DNA of 32,447 nt from Sutterella seckii. GTDB lineage: Bacteria; Pseudomonadota; Gammaproteobacteria; Burkholderiales; Burkholderiaceae_F. This document shows positions 1 through 7,381 of this stretch, piece by piece. The translations under genes were made by a program, and so were the position numbers. The notes under the pieces are model-generated. The model made no database searches. It was not told the origin of the DNA and saw only the letters and a program-made list of their open reading frames with translations. The stretch lies in assembly GCF_009183815.1 (NCBI RefSeq), contig NZ_WEHX01000018.1:1-32447 (forward strand), read 5' to 3'. Position 1 is the first letter of the stretch. Each line of letters begins with the position of its first letter.

Positions 1-98
1 CCGTTAAGCCTTGATACTAGGAACCGCCGTATACGGAACCGTACGTACGGTGGTGTGGGAGGACGGCATGGGAACTAATCCCATGCCTCCTACCCGAT
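1..98 (+). mobile_element. 3' end of a group II intron (domains V and VI), probably group IIC
   Basis: Domain V folds from about 22 to 54. The 5' strand carries a CGC triad (25-27) that pairs with GTG (50-52) through the characteristic G.U wobble. The triad is followed by CGTAT, and the 3' strand carries ACGTACG before the GTG. Domain VI follows at about 57-95: GGG pairs with CCC, AGG pairs with CCT, and a GCATGGG/CCCATGC stem lies above. A single bulged A at 92 is the expected branch point. The intron should end at about 98 (CCCGAT), six or seven bases after the branch A. The sequence is very close to what I recall of the Oceanobacillus iheyensis group IIC ribozyme. The remaining intron, including any maturase/reverse transcriptase, would lie left of the window. 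Confidence 0.85.
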
Positions 99-118
99 TT
101 TGGCGTGCGAGCAAGCCT

Positions 119-153
119 CTCCGCTCAAAGAACCTCAAAGGCCTCTGAGCGGA
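119..153 (-). terminator. hairpin after the M20 peptidase gene
   Basis: CCGCTCA and TGAGCGG form an outer seven-pair stem with a partly paired inner stem, just after the stop codon of the minus-strand peptidase gene. There is no convincing T-run on the minus strand, so terminator function is only likely. The hairpin lies about 20 bases from the intron 3' boundary. Confidence 0.4.
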
Positions 154-159
154 AGCAGA

Positions 160-1425
160 TTACTTGCGCACGGGAAGAACCGGCTTCTCGCCGCAGGCGC
201 CAACGAGGGCGGCTGCCGTGAGGAAGACCAGCTGAGGACCGAGCTGCGTGTCGACCTTCTCGAAATACTCCGTCACGGAGTGCGCATTCACGCCGCGGCC
301 GCCCGAGCAGAGGCAGGTCGAGGGAATGCCGAGGCTCATCGGCGCATTCGCGTCGGTCGAGGAGCACATGTACTTGGTAAGTTCAATGCCGAGGACCTTC
401 TGCGCGGAGCGCGCCGTCTGAAGGACCGGGCAGTCGTCCGGACGCATGCCGGCAGGACGGTTGCCGATCTGGGTCTTCGTGAGCTTGAGCTTCAGGCTCT
501 CGTCCGTAATGCCCCAGAAGTCGTTTTCTTCCTGAACGGCTTCCTCAAAGGCCTTGAGCACGCGGGCTTCGAGCTTGAGGAGCTCCTCGTTGCTCACCGA
601 GCGCATGTCAACCTCGACCTCGCAGTGCGCGGCGATGGTGTTGACCGTCGTGCCGCCCTTGATCGTGCCGATGGTGTAGGTGGTCTTCGGATCAGCCGGG
701 ACCTTGAAGCACCCGACCTTTGCGCCGGCGCGGCAGATTGCGTGAATCGCCGACGGGCAGCGTCCGAATTCCGCATAGGAGTGGCCGCCCTTGCCGTCGA
801 CGGAAAGACGCCAGCGATGCGAACCGGTAGCGCCGTTGAGAACGCGGCCCACATCGGTTGAGTCAATGGCGATGAAGCCGTCGATATGGCGCGTGCCGTC
901 GAAAAGAGCCTTGGAGCCGCAGATGTCGCCGTTGCCTTCCTCACCCACCGTGCCGACGAAAAGAATGTCGCCTTCGGTTTCGATTTTCTGGTCGTTGAAC
1001 ATGCGCAGAATCTGCAGGAGCGCACGGAGGCCCGAGCAGTTGTCGCCGATGCCGGGAGCGCGGTAGATATTGCCCTCGCGGCGAACCTTGACGTCGGTGC
1101 CCGCCGGGAAGACCGTATCCATATGCGCGCCGAGGGCGAGCACGGGACCATTGCCCTTGCCGGGACGACGACCGACGACGTTGCCGATCGGATCGGTCAC
1201 GACATCCGTGAGGCCGTAGGCGCGCATGAGTTCAGCCACGCGCCTGGCGCGGACTTCCTCATGGAACGTCGGCGCTTCGATCTCGCAAAGCTCAATCTGC
1301 TCCTCCATGGCGCGGTCGACCTCGCGGGCGGCCTGCTCCATGGCAGCCTTTACTTCCGGCTTCTCCGCAAGCTTCTTCACCTGAGCAAGCACTTCTTCCG
1401 AAAGGGGCGGAATGTTCTGAGTCAT
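160..1425 (-). CDS. M20/M25/M40 family metallopeptidase
   Basis: A 421-residue, probably cytoplasmic, zinc-dependent aminopeptidase or amidohydrolase of the M20 family; the substrate cannot be told from sequence. Metal-site motifs are visible in order: GAHMDT (H101, D103), GIGDN with the bridging D128, the EE pair at 162-163 (general base and ligand), D189 in AIDSTD, and a late H in GVNAHS. GGHSY near 214-217 belongs to the inserted dimerisation/lid domain. The start is the ATG at 1425 because GGAGGAG lies just upstream; an ATG six codons earlier has no such site. The gene is downstream of the S4-domain gene on the same strand, 42 bp away with a hairpin between. The family assignment is firm; tripeptidase versus another peptidase is open. 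Confidence 0.9.
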   Translation of the reverse strand: MTQNIPPLSEEVLAQVKKLAEKPEVKAAMEQAAREVDRAMEEQIELCEIEAPTFHEEVRARRVAELMRAYGLTDVVTDPIGNVVGRRPGKGNGPVLALGAHMDTVFPAGTDVKVRREGNIYRAPGIGDNCSGLRALLQILRMFNDQKIETEGDILFVGTVGEEGNGDICGSKALFDGTRHIDGFIAIDSTDVGRVLNGATGSHRWRLSVDGKGGHSYAEFGRCPSAIHAICRAGAKVGCFKVPADPKTTYTIGTIKGGTTVNTIAAHCEVEVDMRSVSNEELLKLEARVLKAFEEAVQEENDFWGITDESLKLKLTKTQIGNRPAGMRPDDCPVLQTARSAQKVLGIELTKYMCSSTDANAPMSLGIPSTCLCSGGRGVNAHSVTEYFEKVDTQLGPQLVFLTAAALVGACGEKPVLPVRK

Positions 1426-1452
1426 TGAAATCTCCTCCTTCAACTATTTAAG

Positions 1453-1480
1453 AAGAAAGCCTGACAATCAGGCTTCTTTC
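1453..1480 (-). terminator. hairpin overlapping the stop codon of the S4-domain gene
   Basis: TCAGGCTTCTT and AAGAAAGCCTGA form an 11-pair stem with one bulged A and a three-base loop. The stem includes the TGA stop of the upstream minus-strand gene and is followed on that strand by a T-rich stretch. It could terminate or attenuate transcription into the M20 peptidase gene, whose start is about 28 bases further on. Confidence 0.5.
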
Positions 1481-1719
1481 GGGCTATTGTTTACAGCGGC
1501 TTCAATGCGGATTCTCTTCCCGAGAGCCTCCACGCATTCGCCTCCGCGGAGCTTACGCCCGCGGCGGCTTTCCGGCTCGCCGTCGACGCGAACCTTGCCC
1601 TCCTGAACAAGCACCTTGGCTTCACCTCCGGTAGAGGCGATCTCGGCGGCCTTCAGAAGAGCATCGAGAGTGATGTATTCACCGCGCAGCGCAAACGGCG
1701 CTTCTTTTTCCTGTGTCAT
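1468..1719 (-). CDS. S4-domain RNA-binding protein (YaaA/RlbA-like)
   Basis: An 83-residue protein that is essentially a lone S4 RNA-binding fold: LDALLKAAEIASTGGEAKVLVQEGKVRVDGE, followed by the basic run SRRGRKLRGGE and a short beta segment. This architecture is typical of the YaaA/RlbA group (COG2501), small ribosome- or RNA-associated proteins of uncertain exact role. The ATG at 1719 follows a purine-rich AAAGAAAGG. It is divergent from lrgA (gap about 170 bp) and its stop codon lies inside a hairpin. The fold call is good; the target RNA is unknown. Confidence 0.85.
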   Translation of the reverse strand: MTQEKEAPFALRGEYITLDALLKAAEIASTGGEAKVLVQEGKVRVDGEPESRRGRKLRGGECVEALGKRIRIEAAVNNSPKEA

Positions 1720-1890
1720 AAACCTTTCTTTTGCTGAAATAGTCGCATCCTCTTATCTCACGTCAAGGAAGCTACGACAGCAGTTTCTTGAAACCGTGAC
1801 AGAATGCCATCTCTTAATTATCCAAGAATGCAGGACCCGAATTAACCTTAATGGGAAAAACCCTCGAAGAGCCCTGCGGGATTCATTTTC

Positions 1891-2247
1891 ATGCTTTCCT
1901 CCATTGCGATCGTTCTCGGGTACCAGGTCGTCGGCGAACTGATCAGCCGCCTCACGGGTATCCCTGTTCCGGGGCCGGTTATCGGCATGGTGCTCATGCT
2001 GCTTTCCTTCCTTATCAAGGACAACCTGATCGGGATCGTACGCCCGACCGCAGGCGTGCTGCTCGCCAACCTTTCGCTTCTTTTCGTGCCGGCCGGCGTC
2101 GGCATCATGCGCCACGGCCAGCGCTTCCTCGATGAGGGCGTCGGCATTATGGTGACGCTCGTTCTTTCGACCGTCATCGCCATGCTCGTAACGGCCTACG
2201 TCATCATCACCGTCGAAAAGTGGATGAAGATCAAGGATGAGGATTAA
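1891..2247 (+). CDS. lrgA: CidA/LrgA family membrane protein
   Basis: A 118-residue holin-like inner-membrane protein with about four hydrophobic segments. The family hallmarks are near residues 20-35 (GIPVPGPVIGM) and 60-75 (LLFVPAGVGIM). LrgA and LrgB are thought to act together on murein hydrolase activity or on export of small metabolites such as pyruvate; the function in this organism is not known. The lrgB start codon is only five bases after the stop codon, so the two are surely cotranscribed. The ribosome binding site is weak (GCGGGA region). Confidence 0.88.
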   Translation: MLSSIAIVLGYQVVGELISRLTGIPVPGPVIGMVLMLLSFLIKDNLIGIVRPTAGVLLANLSLLFVPAGVGIMRHGQRFLDEGVGIMVTLVLSTVIAMLVTAYVIITVEKWMKIKDED

Positions 2248-2252
2248 CTGAC

Positions 2253-2987
2253 ATGGACGATCTCTTCCTCAACGCCTTCGCCCACCTGGAAAAGAACCCG
2301 GCGTTCTGGCTCTGCCTCACGCTTGCGCTCTACGTTTTCGGCCAGCTCGTTTTCCGTGCGGCGAAATTCAACCCCTTCGCGAGCCCGATCATTATTTCGG
2401 TCGCGATCCTCATCACGCTGCTTGTCGTCACGGGCATCCCGTACGACACCTACTTCGCCGGCGCGGGCTTCATTCACTTTCTGCTCGGACCGGCAACGGT
2501 TGTGCTTGCGGTGCCTATTTATGAACAGCGCTCCAAGCTCGCGCGCCTCTGGCTCCCGCTCTCGCTCGGTCTTCTTGCCGGCTGCACGGCCGCCATCGTT
2601 TCCGTGATTCTCATCGGCAGCGCCCTCGGCGTCTCGTCGGCAACGCTGATGTCTCTCGTGCCGAAGTCGGTCACGACCCCGATCGCCATGGGCATTTCGG
2701 AGAGCATCGGCGGCCTGCCCGACCTCACCGCAGCACTCGTCGTGCTTACCGGCATGACGGGCTCGATCATCGGCCGTCCGCTCTTCAAGCTCCTCAGAAT
2801 CCGCTCCGAACCGGTCTGCGGCTGCGCGCTCGGCCTCTCCGCTCACGGCATGGGCACGGGCGCCGCATTCCTGATCGGTCAGAAGGCGGGCGCCTTTGCC
2901 GGCCTTGCGATGGGCGTCTCAGGCATCATTTCCGCCTTCCTCGCGCCGCTTCTCGCGTTCCCGATCATGCATCTGCTCGGTCGGTAA
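2253..2987 (+). CDS. lrgB: LrgB family membrane protein
   Basis: A 244-residue multi-pass inner-membrane protein of the LrgB/CidB family. Diagnostic stretches are FNPFASPIIISV near residues 39-50, FLLGPATVVLAVPIYEQ near 75-92, and PKSVTTPIAMGISESIGG near 137-154. The late motif SAHGMGTGAAF is also typical. It partners LrgA, encoded immediately upstream. A GATGAGGA ribosome binding site overlaps the end of lrgA, suggesting translational coupling. A strong bidirectional hairpin closes the operon. Length and motifs match the family with no truncation. Confidence 0.92.
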   Translation: MDDLFLNAFAHLEKNPAFWLCLTLALYVFGQLVFRAAKFNPFASPIIISVAILITLLVVTGIPYDTYFAGAGFIHFLLGPATVVLAVPIYEQRSKLARLWLPLSLGLLAGCTAAIVSVILIGSALGVSSATLMSLVPKSVTTPIAMGISESIGGLPDLTAALVVLTGMTGSIIGRPLFKLLRIRSEPVCGCALGLSAHGMGTGAAFLIGQKAGAFAGLAMGVSGIISAFLAPLLAFPIMHLLGR

Positions 2988-3012
2988 CAGGCGGGACGAC
3001 TCGCCTTTCTAG

Positions 3013-3057
3013 AAAAGCCGCTGCATTCGACTCCGAACTGCAGCGGCTTTTCTTTTC
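3013..3057. terminator. bidirectional terminator between lrgB and the NMO-like gene
   Basis: A perfect stem of AAAAGCCGCTGCA with TGCAGCGGCTTTT and a 13-base loop, T-rich on both exits. It serves lrgB on the plus strand and the convergent NMO-like gene on the minus strand. Confidence 0.85.
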
Positions 3058-3060
3058 TGC

Positions 3061-4173
3061 TTAAAAGTATTTTGAGAGCGCTTCCACTGCCTCCCGGGCA
3101 GTGCGCCAGCTGCTTCTTCCTGCAGACTGTCCGAGATAGACCGCCTCGAGCTCCTCGCGGCCCTGCCTGCGGGCGGCTTCCGTTAAAGGTCCCATCAATG
3201 CTTCGGGCGCGGGCCATGCCGGAAGCCTCGGCTCATAATCCTGAAGCGCATCAAGAAGCGGCGACCGGAGCGCCCGCACCAGCCGCCCGGTATAGAGCCT
3301 TGTCAGCGTAAGATGTGCCGCCGTCGTCCAGATGAGCACATTCCTGACGTAGGGACTTGCAAGCGACTCGCGGGTCGAAAGAAAAGCCGTGCCCGCCATT
3401 ACGCCGCTCGCTCCCGCGAGAAGCGCCCCGCAGGCCTGCGTTCCCTCAGAGATGCCGCCGGCAGCGATTACAGGGAGCCGCGTCGCACGCGCCGCAGCCG
3501 GCACAAGGCTCATAAGACCCGTAAGCACCTCGTCGGAATCCTCAAAATTGGATCTCGGTCCGGCCGCTTCCGCACCCTGACAGATAATCGCATCTGCTTT
3601 AGCGGCGCGCAGCACCTTGGCTTCGCGAAGCGTGGTCGCCGTGCCGATATTCATGATCCGGGCGTCGAAAAGCGCCTCAGCCTCGGGCTCGCGAAAACCT
3701 CCTGAGGTTGAAATGACGGCTGCGGGCTTCGCGGCAAGAATCGCCTTAAAGCGCTCGTCGAAGGTTTCGTGCTCGCGCGTCGACGCGAAATCGTAGAACG
3801 CTTCACCTTCGGGCGAGAGCGGATCGGGAAGCCGGAGGCCCTTCAGGACTTCCGCAAGGCCTTCTGCGAGCTCGTGGAGATCCTGAGGCCGATGCGCGGC
3901 TTTCGGGGGGATGCGGATCTGGATGGCGAAGGGCTTATCCGTCAGGCTGCGGATTTTTTCTGCCGCCTTTTCGATCTCAGAGGCCGTCATGCCGCCCGTC
4001 GGAAGCACGCCAAGTCCCCCGGCAGCGCTCACGGCAGCAACCAGTTCCGGCCCGGCCGTACCCGTCATCGGTGCCGAAAGCACTGCGCGCTCAATGCCGA
4101 GGCGCTCCGCAAGCGACTTTGCCCGCTGCTGCGCCTCTTCAAGAATGCCGATCGATTCCGACGTACTCGTCAT
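3061..4173 (-). CDS. NAD(P)H-dependent flavin oxidoreductase, nitronate monooxygenase-like
   Basis: A 370-residue FMN-binding TIM-barrel protein of the nitronate monooxygenase (2-nitropropane dioxygenase) superfamily. Visible landmarks are [18 protein letters not shown] near residues 32-49, [12 protein letters not shown] near 52-63, and the phosphate-binding AAGGISEG plus [12 protein letters not shown] in the last third. The motif that normally reads QG.EAGGH is [10 protein letters not shown] here (199-208), so the catalytic histidine position holds P206. True nitronate oxidation is therefore doubtful; a quinone- or enoyl-reductase-type relative is possible. The start is the ATG at 4173 with GAGGGA upstream; a longer frame would run into the divergent mnmA. 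The 76-bp gap to mnmA must hold both promoters. Confidence 0.8.
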   Translation of the reverse strand: MTSTSESIGILEEAQQRAKSLAERLGIERAVLSAPMTGTAGPELVAAVSAAGGLGVLPTGGMTASEIEKAAEKIRSLTDKPFAIQIRIPPKAAHRPQDLHELAEGLAEVLKGLRLPDPLSPEGEAFYDFASTREHETFDERFKAILAAKPAAVISTSGGFREPEAEALFDARIMNIGTATTLREAKVLRAAKADAIICQGAEAAGPRSNFEDSDEVLTGLMSLVPAAARATRLPVIAAGGISEGTQACGALLAGASGVMAGTAFLSTRESLASPYVRNVLIWTTAAHLTLTRLYTGRLVRALRSPLLDALQDYEPRLPAWPAPEALMGPLTEAARRQGREELEAVYLGQSAGRSSWRTAREAVEALSKYF

Positions 4174-4249
4174 TTGTCCCTCGTTAAAATCAGCGCCGGT
4201 TGAAACTTTTTTTGCCGGCACCCGAATTCTATGGTGCTCTCTCTTTTCA

Positions 4250-5338
4250 ATGTCTAAAGAAAAAGTCGTCGTCGGCCTCTCCGGAGGCGTGGATTCCTCC
4301 GTCAGCGCCTGGCTCCTCAAGGAACAAGGCTACGAAGTCATCGGTCTCTTCATGAAAAACTGGGAGGATGATGACGACAGCGAATACTGCTCCTCGCGTC
4401 AGGACTTCATTGATGCTACGGCTGTGGCCGACGTGATCGGCATCGACATCGAGGCCGTCAATTTCGCGCGCGAATATAAGGAACGCGTTTTCTCCGACTT
4501 CCTTCGCGAATATTCTGCCGGCCGCACCCCGAATCCTGACATTCTCTGCAATTCCGAGATCAAGTTCCGGGCGTTTCTCGACCACGCCATGCGCATGGGC
4601 GCAGACTGGATCGCCACGGGCCACTATGCGCGCGTCAGGCGTGAGAACGGCATGACGGAGCTTCTCCGGGGCGTCGATCCGGGAAAGGACCAGAGCTACT
4701 TCCTCCACCGTCTCTCCCAGGAGCAGATCCGCCGCGTGCTCTTTCCCGTGGGCGGCATGCTGAAGACGGAAGTGCGCCGGATCGCAGACGAGATCGGGCT
4801 CCCCAATGCAAAGAAGAAGGACTCAACCGGAATCTGCTTCATCGGCGAACGTCCCTTCCGAGAGTTTCTCAACCGCTATCTCCCGACCAAGCCCGGTCCC
4901 ATCAAGACGCCCGACGGAAAGATCGTGGGCGAACACATCGGCCTCTCCTTCTATACGCTCGGCCAGAGAAAAGGCATCGGCGTGGGCGGCCAGCAGGATT
5001 CCACGGGCGAACCGTGGTTCGTCGCCGCGAAGGACCTCAAGACCAATACGCTCTGGATCTGCCAGGGGCACGATCATCCCTGGCTGCTTTCCCACGAACT
5101 CACTGCCGTACACCCGAGCTGGATTTCAGGCGTCGCTCCGGATCCGTCGCTTCCCGTGACGGTGAAGACCCGCTATCGCCAGAAGGACGGCCCCTGCCGG
5201 CTGGGCTCCGTCACGCCGGACGCGTTCGAACTTCTATTTGACGAACCCCAGTGGGCGGCTACGCCCGGTCAGAGCGCTGTGCTCTACCAAGGCGACGTCT
5301 GTCTCGGCGGCGGCTTCATCGACATTGTTGAGCGCTGA
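4250..5338 (+). CDS. mnmA: tRNA-specific 2-thiouridylase MnmA
   Basis: A 362-residue cytoplasmic enzyme that makes 2-thiouridine at the wobble position (U34) of Lys, Glu and Gln tRNAs, using ATP and sulfur relayed from IscS. The PP-loop SGGVDSS is at residues 11-17. The two catalytic cysteines are present: C100 in NPDILCN and C196 in [20 protein letters not shown] in the C-terminal half is also diagnostic. The start at 4250 (MSKEK) fits the family N terminus, but no Shine-Dalgarno is visible; the preceding bases are pyrimidine-rich. One natural substrate, tRNA-Lys(UUU), is encoded in this window. Confidence 0.95.
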   Translation: MSKEKVVVGLSGGVDSSVSAWLLKEQGYEVIGLFMKNWEDDDDSEYCSSRQDFIDATAVADVIGIDIEAVNFAREYKERVFSDFLREYSAGRTPNPDILCNSEIKFRAFLDHAMRMGADWIATGHYARVRRENGMTELLRGVDPGKDQSYFLHRLSQEQIRRVLFPVGGMLKTEVRRIADEIGLPNAKKKDSTGICFIGERPFREFLNRYLPTKPGPIKTPDGKIVGEHIGLSFYTLGQRKGIGVGGQQDSTGEPWFVAAKDLKTNTLWICQGHDHPWLLSHELTAVHPSWISGVAPDPSLPVTVKTRYRQKDGPCRLGSVTPDAFELLFDEPQWAATPGQSAVLYQGDVCLGGGFIDIVER

Positions 5339-5371
5339 GCCGGAAGAAAAATCGAAAATCCATCAAGAAAA

Positions 5372-5410
5372 ACGGCGGGAGCCCCTTCAGAGTTCCCGCC
5401 GCTTCTTTAT
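5372..5410 (+). terminator. terminator after mnmA
   Basis: CGGCGGGA pairs with TCCCGCCG around a 13-base loop and is followed by CTTCTTT and a later T-run. It also sits just beyond the stop of the convergent terC-family gene. Confidence 0.75.
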
Positions 5411-5422
5411 TGGCTTTTTTAA

Positions 5423-6196
5423 TTATTCGCTCTTGGCTTCACCGGCATTTTCCGCCTTGGGCGAAACCTTGCGCAGTTCAAGCTGAGCCTCATGTTCCGC
5501 GCGCTTCTTTCGCGCGATCAGGTGGCCGATGATGATGACCACCGCTGCACCGCCGATGCAGAAGGGATAGTGCGCCATGAAGCTGAATTCAGGCCAGTGC
5601 GTCGCCACATAACCGTCCGAAACGATCATGCCGCCCGCGATCCAGCCGAGCAGGCCGCCGCCGAAGTAAATGATGATCGGGAAGCGGTCGAGGAGCTTGA
5701 GCACGACCTGGCTGCCGAAAACAATGAAGGGCACCGAAACGATGAGGCCGAAGATGACGAGGAGCGTCTGATGCGCTTCATGCGCCTGCTGGGCAGCGCC
5801 CGCAATGGCGATCACGTTGTCGAACGACATGACGAAGTCGGCAACAATGATGGTTTTGATGGCCCCGAGAAGCTTGGAGCTCCCTTCAATTTTTTCGTGC
5901 GAATCGTATTCCGGGATCAGGAGCTTGACGCCGATCCAGAGCAGAAGGAGCGCGCCCACGACCTTGAGGAAGGGCAGGTCGAGAAGCATCACCGCGAAGG
6001 TAATGAGCACCACGCGCAGACCGATCGCGCCGGCAGTACCCCAGAAAATGCCCTTTGCGCGCTGCTCATGCGGCAGGTTGCGGCAAGCCATGGCGATGAC
6101 GACTGCGTTGTCGCCGCCAAGGAGGATGTCGATCATGATGATCTGTCCGACTGCCCCCCAATGCAGATTTACCAACAGATCCCATAAATATTCCAC
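5423..6196 (-). CDS. TerC family integral membrane protein (YjbE-like metal exporter)
   Basis: A 257-residue inner-membrane protein with about seven hydrophobic segments. Two related motifs typical of TerC are visible: IDILLGGDNAVVIAMA near residues 22-37 and VADFVMSFDNVIAIAGA near 118-134. Their buried Asp/Asn residues line the proposed metal path. Family members (Alx, MeeF, YjbE) are linked to manganese export or to metalating secreted proteins. The start is a GTG at 6196, chosen because AAGGGGGGA lies at good spacing and no ATG is near. A charged tail (KKRAEHEAQ onward) ends the protein. The leader of about 80 bp is too short for a yybP-ykoY manganese riboswitch. Confidence 0.88.
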   Translation of the reverse strand: MEYLWDLLVNLHWGAVGQIIMIDILLGGDNAVVIAMACRNLPHEQRAKGIFWGTAGAIGLRVVLITFAVMLLDLPFLKVVGALLLLWIGVKLLIPEYDSHEKIEGSSKLLGAIKTIIVADFVMSFDNVIAIAGAAQQAHEAHQTLLVIFGLIVSVPFIVFGSQVVLKLLDRFPIIIYFGGGLLGWIAGGMIVSDGYVATHWPEFSFMAHYPFCIGGAAVVIIIGHLIARKKRAEHEAQLELRKVSPKAENAGEAKSE

Positions 6197-6278
6197 GGTG
6201 TCCCCCCTTAAGTTGGATTTTTTTGGACTTGAGATTTTAAACGTACAGGTTTACACCTGCTCTAAATTCTTACGCCCG

Positions 6279-7322
6279 TTACATATGATTTTCCGGCAGC
6301 TCCACCTCGCCGCGAAGAACCTTCTGAATCGCAGACATGCTGAATCCCCGGGTTGCCAGGTATCGAACCATCTTTTCGCGTTCCTTCCAGTCCTTCGGAG
6401 GCTCGCTCCAGCGGCGGCTCCATATCCGCAGCGCCCGCACTTCTTCGGGCTCCTCGAGCGCCGACATGGCTTCTTCAATGGCTTCGTCGGAAACGCCGCT
6501 CATGCGGAGTTCCCGCTTGAGGCGAATGTCGCCCATGCGTCCGGCGCACGACCGGATCTTCGCTTCCGCATAGCGTTCATCTGAAAGAAGCCCCATGCCC
6601 TCGAGCTTGTCGAGCGCCGCAGTAATTTCCTCGCGGGTTTCTCCTTCAAGAAGCCCCTGAAGAAGCTTTCGGCCGAGCTCGCGCCGCGAATATTCGCGCC
6701 TCGAGAGTGCATCCACCGCGCGCGTGAGAATGTTCCTGACAGGTTTGGGCTTCCTCCCGACGCTTCGCCGCCTGCGCTCGGCTTCAAAAACCTCCGGATC
6801 CGTACAGGTGTCCCGATCCACTTCTACGACGGTGCCGTCATCGCGCATCACGTCGAAAGCGGCGATGTCTTCAGGAGACGTAATGATGCGGGGGCCGGCA
6901 GGACTTCCTTCTTTTTCTTTCTGAGCATCCCTCGCGCGCCCGACCGCTTTCCCTGAGGCTTTCTTCCGCCGGGGAGGCTTTTCCGCTTTCTGCGCTCCTT
7001 CTTCGCTGAAGGGATCAGATTCAAACGCCGGCATGCTTTGCGGAAGTTCAGGAGGCGCCGCCGCCGAGGTTTTTATCCAGTCAGGAAGCTTTGCGGGCGG
7101 CGCGCCGAAAGGCCCGGGCGCCGGAGCAAACACGGGTTCGAGCCCGAGCGCATCCTCCAGATCGCCGAAAAGCGACTCCTCGCGCGGCTCGGCGGCCTTT
7201 ACTGCGGTTTTCGGCGCATTAAGAGGAGATGAGCAGGGCTTCGCGGGCTTCTCCGGCTTCGACTGCGCCGCTTCAGGCACGGGTTCCAGATCTTCGTCCG
7301 TAAAAATAACTTCCATCGGCAT
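6279..7322 (-). CDS. recX: RecX family regulator of RecA, with long N-terminal extension
   Basis: A 347-residue protein. The C-terminal part (about 196-345) is a complete RecX fold of three helical repeats, with recognisable stretches such as ALSRREYSRRELGRKL, GLLSDERYAE and SGVSDEAIEEA. RecX binds RecA filaments and limits their extension. Residues 1-195 are not part of the usual RecX fold: low-complexity, rich in Pro, Ala, Glu and Lys, with a basic patch (RRKKASGKAVGRARD). Typical RecX proteins are about 150-270 residues. The gene follows recA on the same strand 59 bp away. Its GGAGG lies seven bases before the ATG but inside a perfect hairpin arm. A second ATG two codons downstream is an alternative start. 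Confidence 0.9.
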   Translation of the reverse strand: MPMEVIFTDEDLEPVPEAAQSKPEKPAKPCSSPLNAPKTAVKAAEPREESLFGDLEDALGLEPVFAPAPGPFGAPPAKLPDWIKTSAAAPPELPQSMPAFESDPFSEEGAQKAEKPPRRKKASGKAVGRARDAQKEKEGSPAGPRIITSPEDIAAFDVMRDDGTVVEVDRDTCTDPEVFEAERRRRSVGRKPKPVRNILTRAVDALSRREYSRRELGRKLLQGLLEGETREEITAALDKLEGMGLLSDERYAEAKIRSCAGRMGDIRLKRELRMSGVSDEAIEEAMSALEEPEEVRALRIWSRRWSEPPKDWKEREKMVRYLATRGFSMSAIQKVLRGEVELPENHM

Positions 7323-7325
7323 GAA

Positions 7326-7356
7326 GAGGCCTCCGCTTTACTTAGGCGGAGGCCTC
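7326..7356 (-). promoter_or_regulatory. recA-recX intergenic hairpin containing the recX ribosome binding site
   Basis: GAGGCCTCCGC (7326-7336) and GCGGAGGCCTC (7346-7356) are perfect 11-base arms with a nine-base loop. On the minus strand the 3' arm contains the recX Shine-Dalgarno GGAGG (7330-7334). Folding would block recX translation and may also pause or stop transcription leaving recA, although no long T-run follows. In E. coli a terminator between recA and recX limits recX expression, so a similar purpose is plausible. Confidence 0.7.
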
Positions 7357-7381
7357 CGGAATGTGTGTCTGAGAAATTAAA

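Noticed and set aside
100-861. 253-codon plus-strand frame beginning at the intron exon boundary
   Set aside because: It is the shadow of the M20 peptidase gene, and the protein sequence has no sensible motifs; it is not an intron-interrupted gene.
6197-6278. Manganese riboswitch (yybP-ykoY) before the TerC-family gene
   Set aside because: The leader is about 80 bases with only a five-pair hairpin (6246-6259); too short and no conserved riboswitch core.
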